Made by a program: the position numbers and the translations under genes | The notes under the pieces: generated by a model | The model's input: the letters and a program-made list of their open reading frames with translations, nothing else | Database searches by the model: none | Told to the model about the DNA's origin: nothing | Part shown: positions 37,288 to 37,424 of the stretch, piece after piece | Layout of the letters: the number at the start of each line of letters is the position of its first letter | Numbering within the stretch: position 1 is the first letter of the stretch | Assembly (NCBI GenBank): GCA_022779845.1 | Contig: JALEXT010000035.1 | Span: forward strand, 1-37,424 | Direction: 5' to 3' | DNA: 37,424 nt | From: Succinatimonas sp. | GTDB taxonomy: Bacteria > Pseudomonadota > Gammaproteobacteria > Enterobacterales > Succinivibrionaceae

Positions 37288-37424
37288 ATGATCATAGTTA
37301 CAGGCGGCTGCGGTTTTATCGGATCCAATATCGTCAAGGCATTGAATGACAAAGGGATCAGCGACATCCTGGTGGTGGATAACCTCACCGAAGGTCATAA
37401 GTTTTCCAATTTGGCCGATCTTGA
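37288..37424 (+). CDS. hldD: ADP-L-glycero-D-manno-heptose-6-epimerase, N-terminal part (truncated by window end)
   Basis: [45 protein letters not shown].. Rossmann motif with HldD-like sequence. Confidence 0.88.
   Translation, partial: MIIVTGGCGFIGSNIVKALNDKGISDILVVDNLTEGHKFSNLADL

Noticed and set aside
1-37424. CRISPR array, tRNA or rRNA genes
   Set aside because: No regularly spaced direct repeats, tRNA-like cloverleaf or rRNA sequence noticed by eye.

Overview
Chromosomal window from a gammaproteobacterium. PckA strongly resembles my recollection of Anaerobiospirillum PckA, so a Succinivibrionaceae-like host is likely, but this is inference. Most genes are housekeeping: nfuA, pckA, greB, ribB, a bioH-like hydrolase, an MFS transporter, hslO, hslR, nudE, argF, argG, argH, an iron-type alcohol dehydrogenase, dut, coaBC, rpmB, rpmG, mutM, coaD, an opsX-like gene, kdkA, a kefF-like gene, dgoK, dgoA, waaA, waaF and the start of hldD. 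The main accessory element is a complete cellulose-synthesis cluster (unknown ORF, bcsQ, bcsA, bcsB, bcsC, bcsD, bcsZ) lying between argG and argH, all on the + strand. The ORF at the head of that cluster encodes a predicted disordered protein with repeated short motifs, a candidate BcsO/BcsP/BcsH-type scaffold partner. The window opens with the 3' end of a group II intron (RT C-terminal tail plus domains V and VI). The 0.6 kb gap between coaBC and rpmB has several perfect stems and no convincing ORF, and may hold an undescribed structured RNA. All calls come from reading sequence and motifs; no database search or folding software was run.
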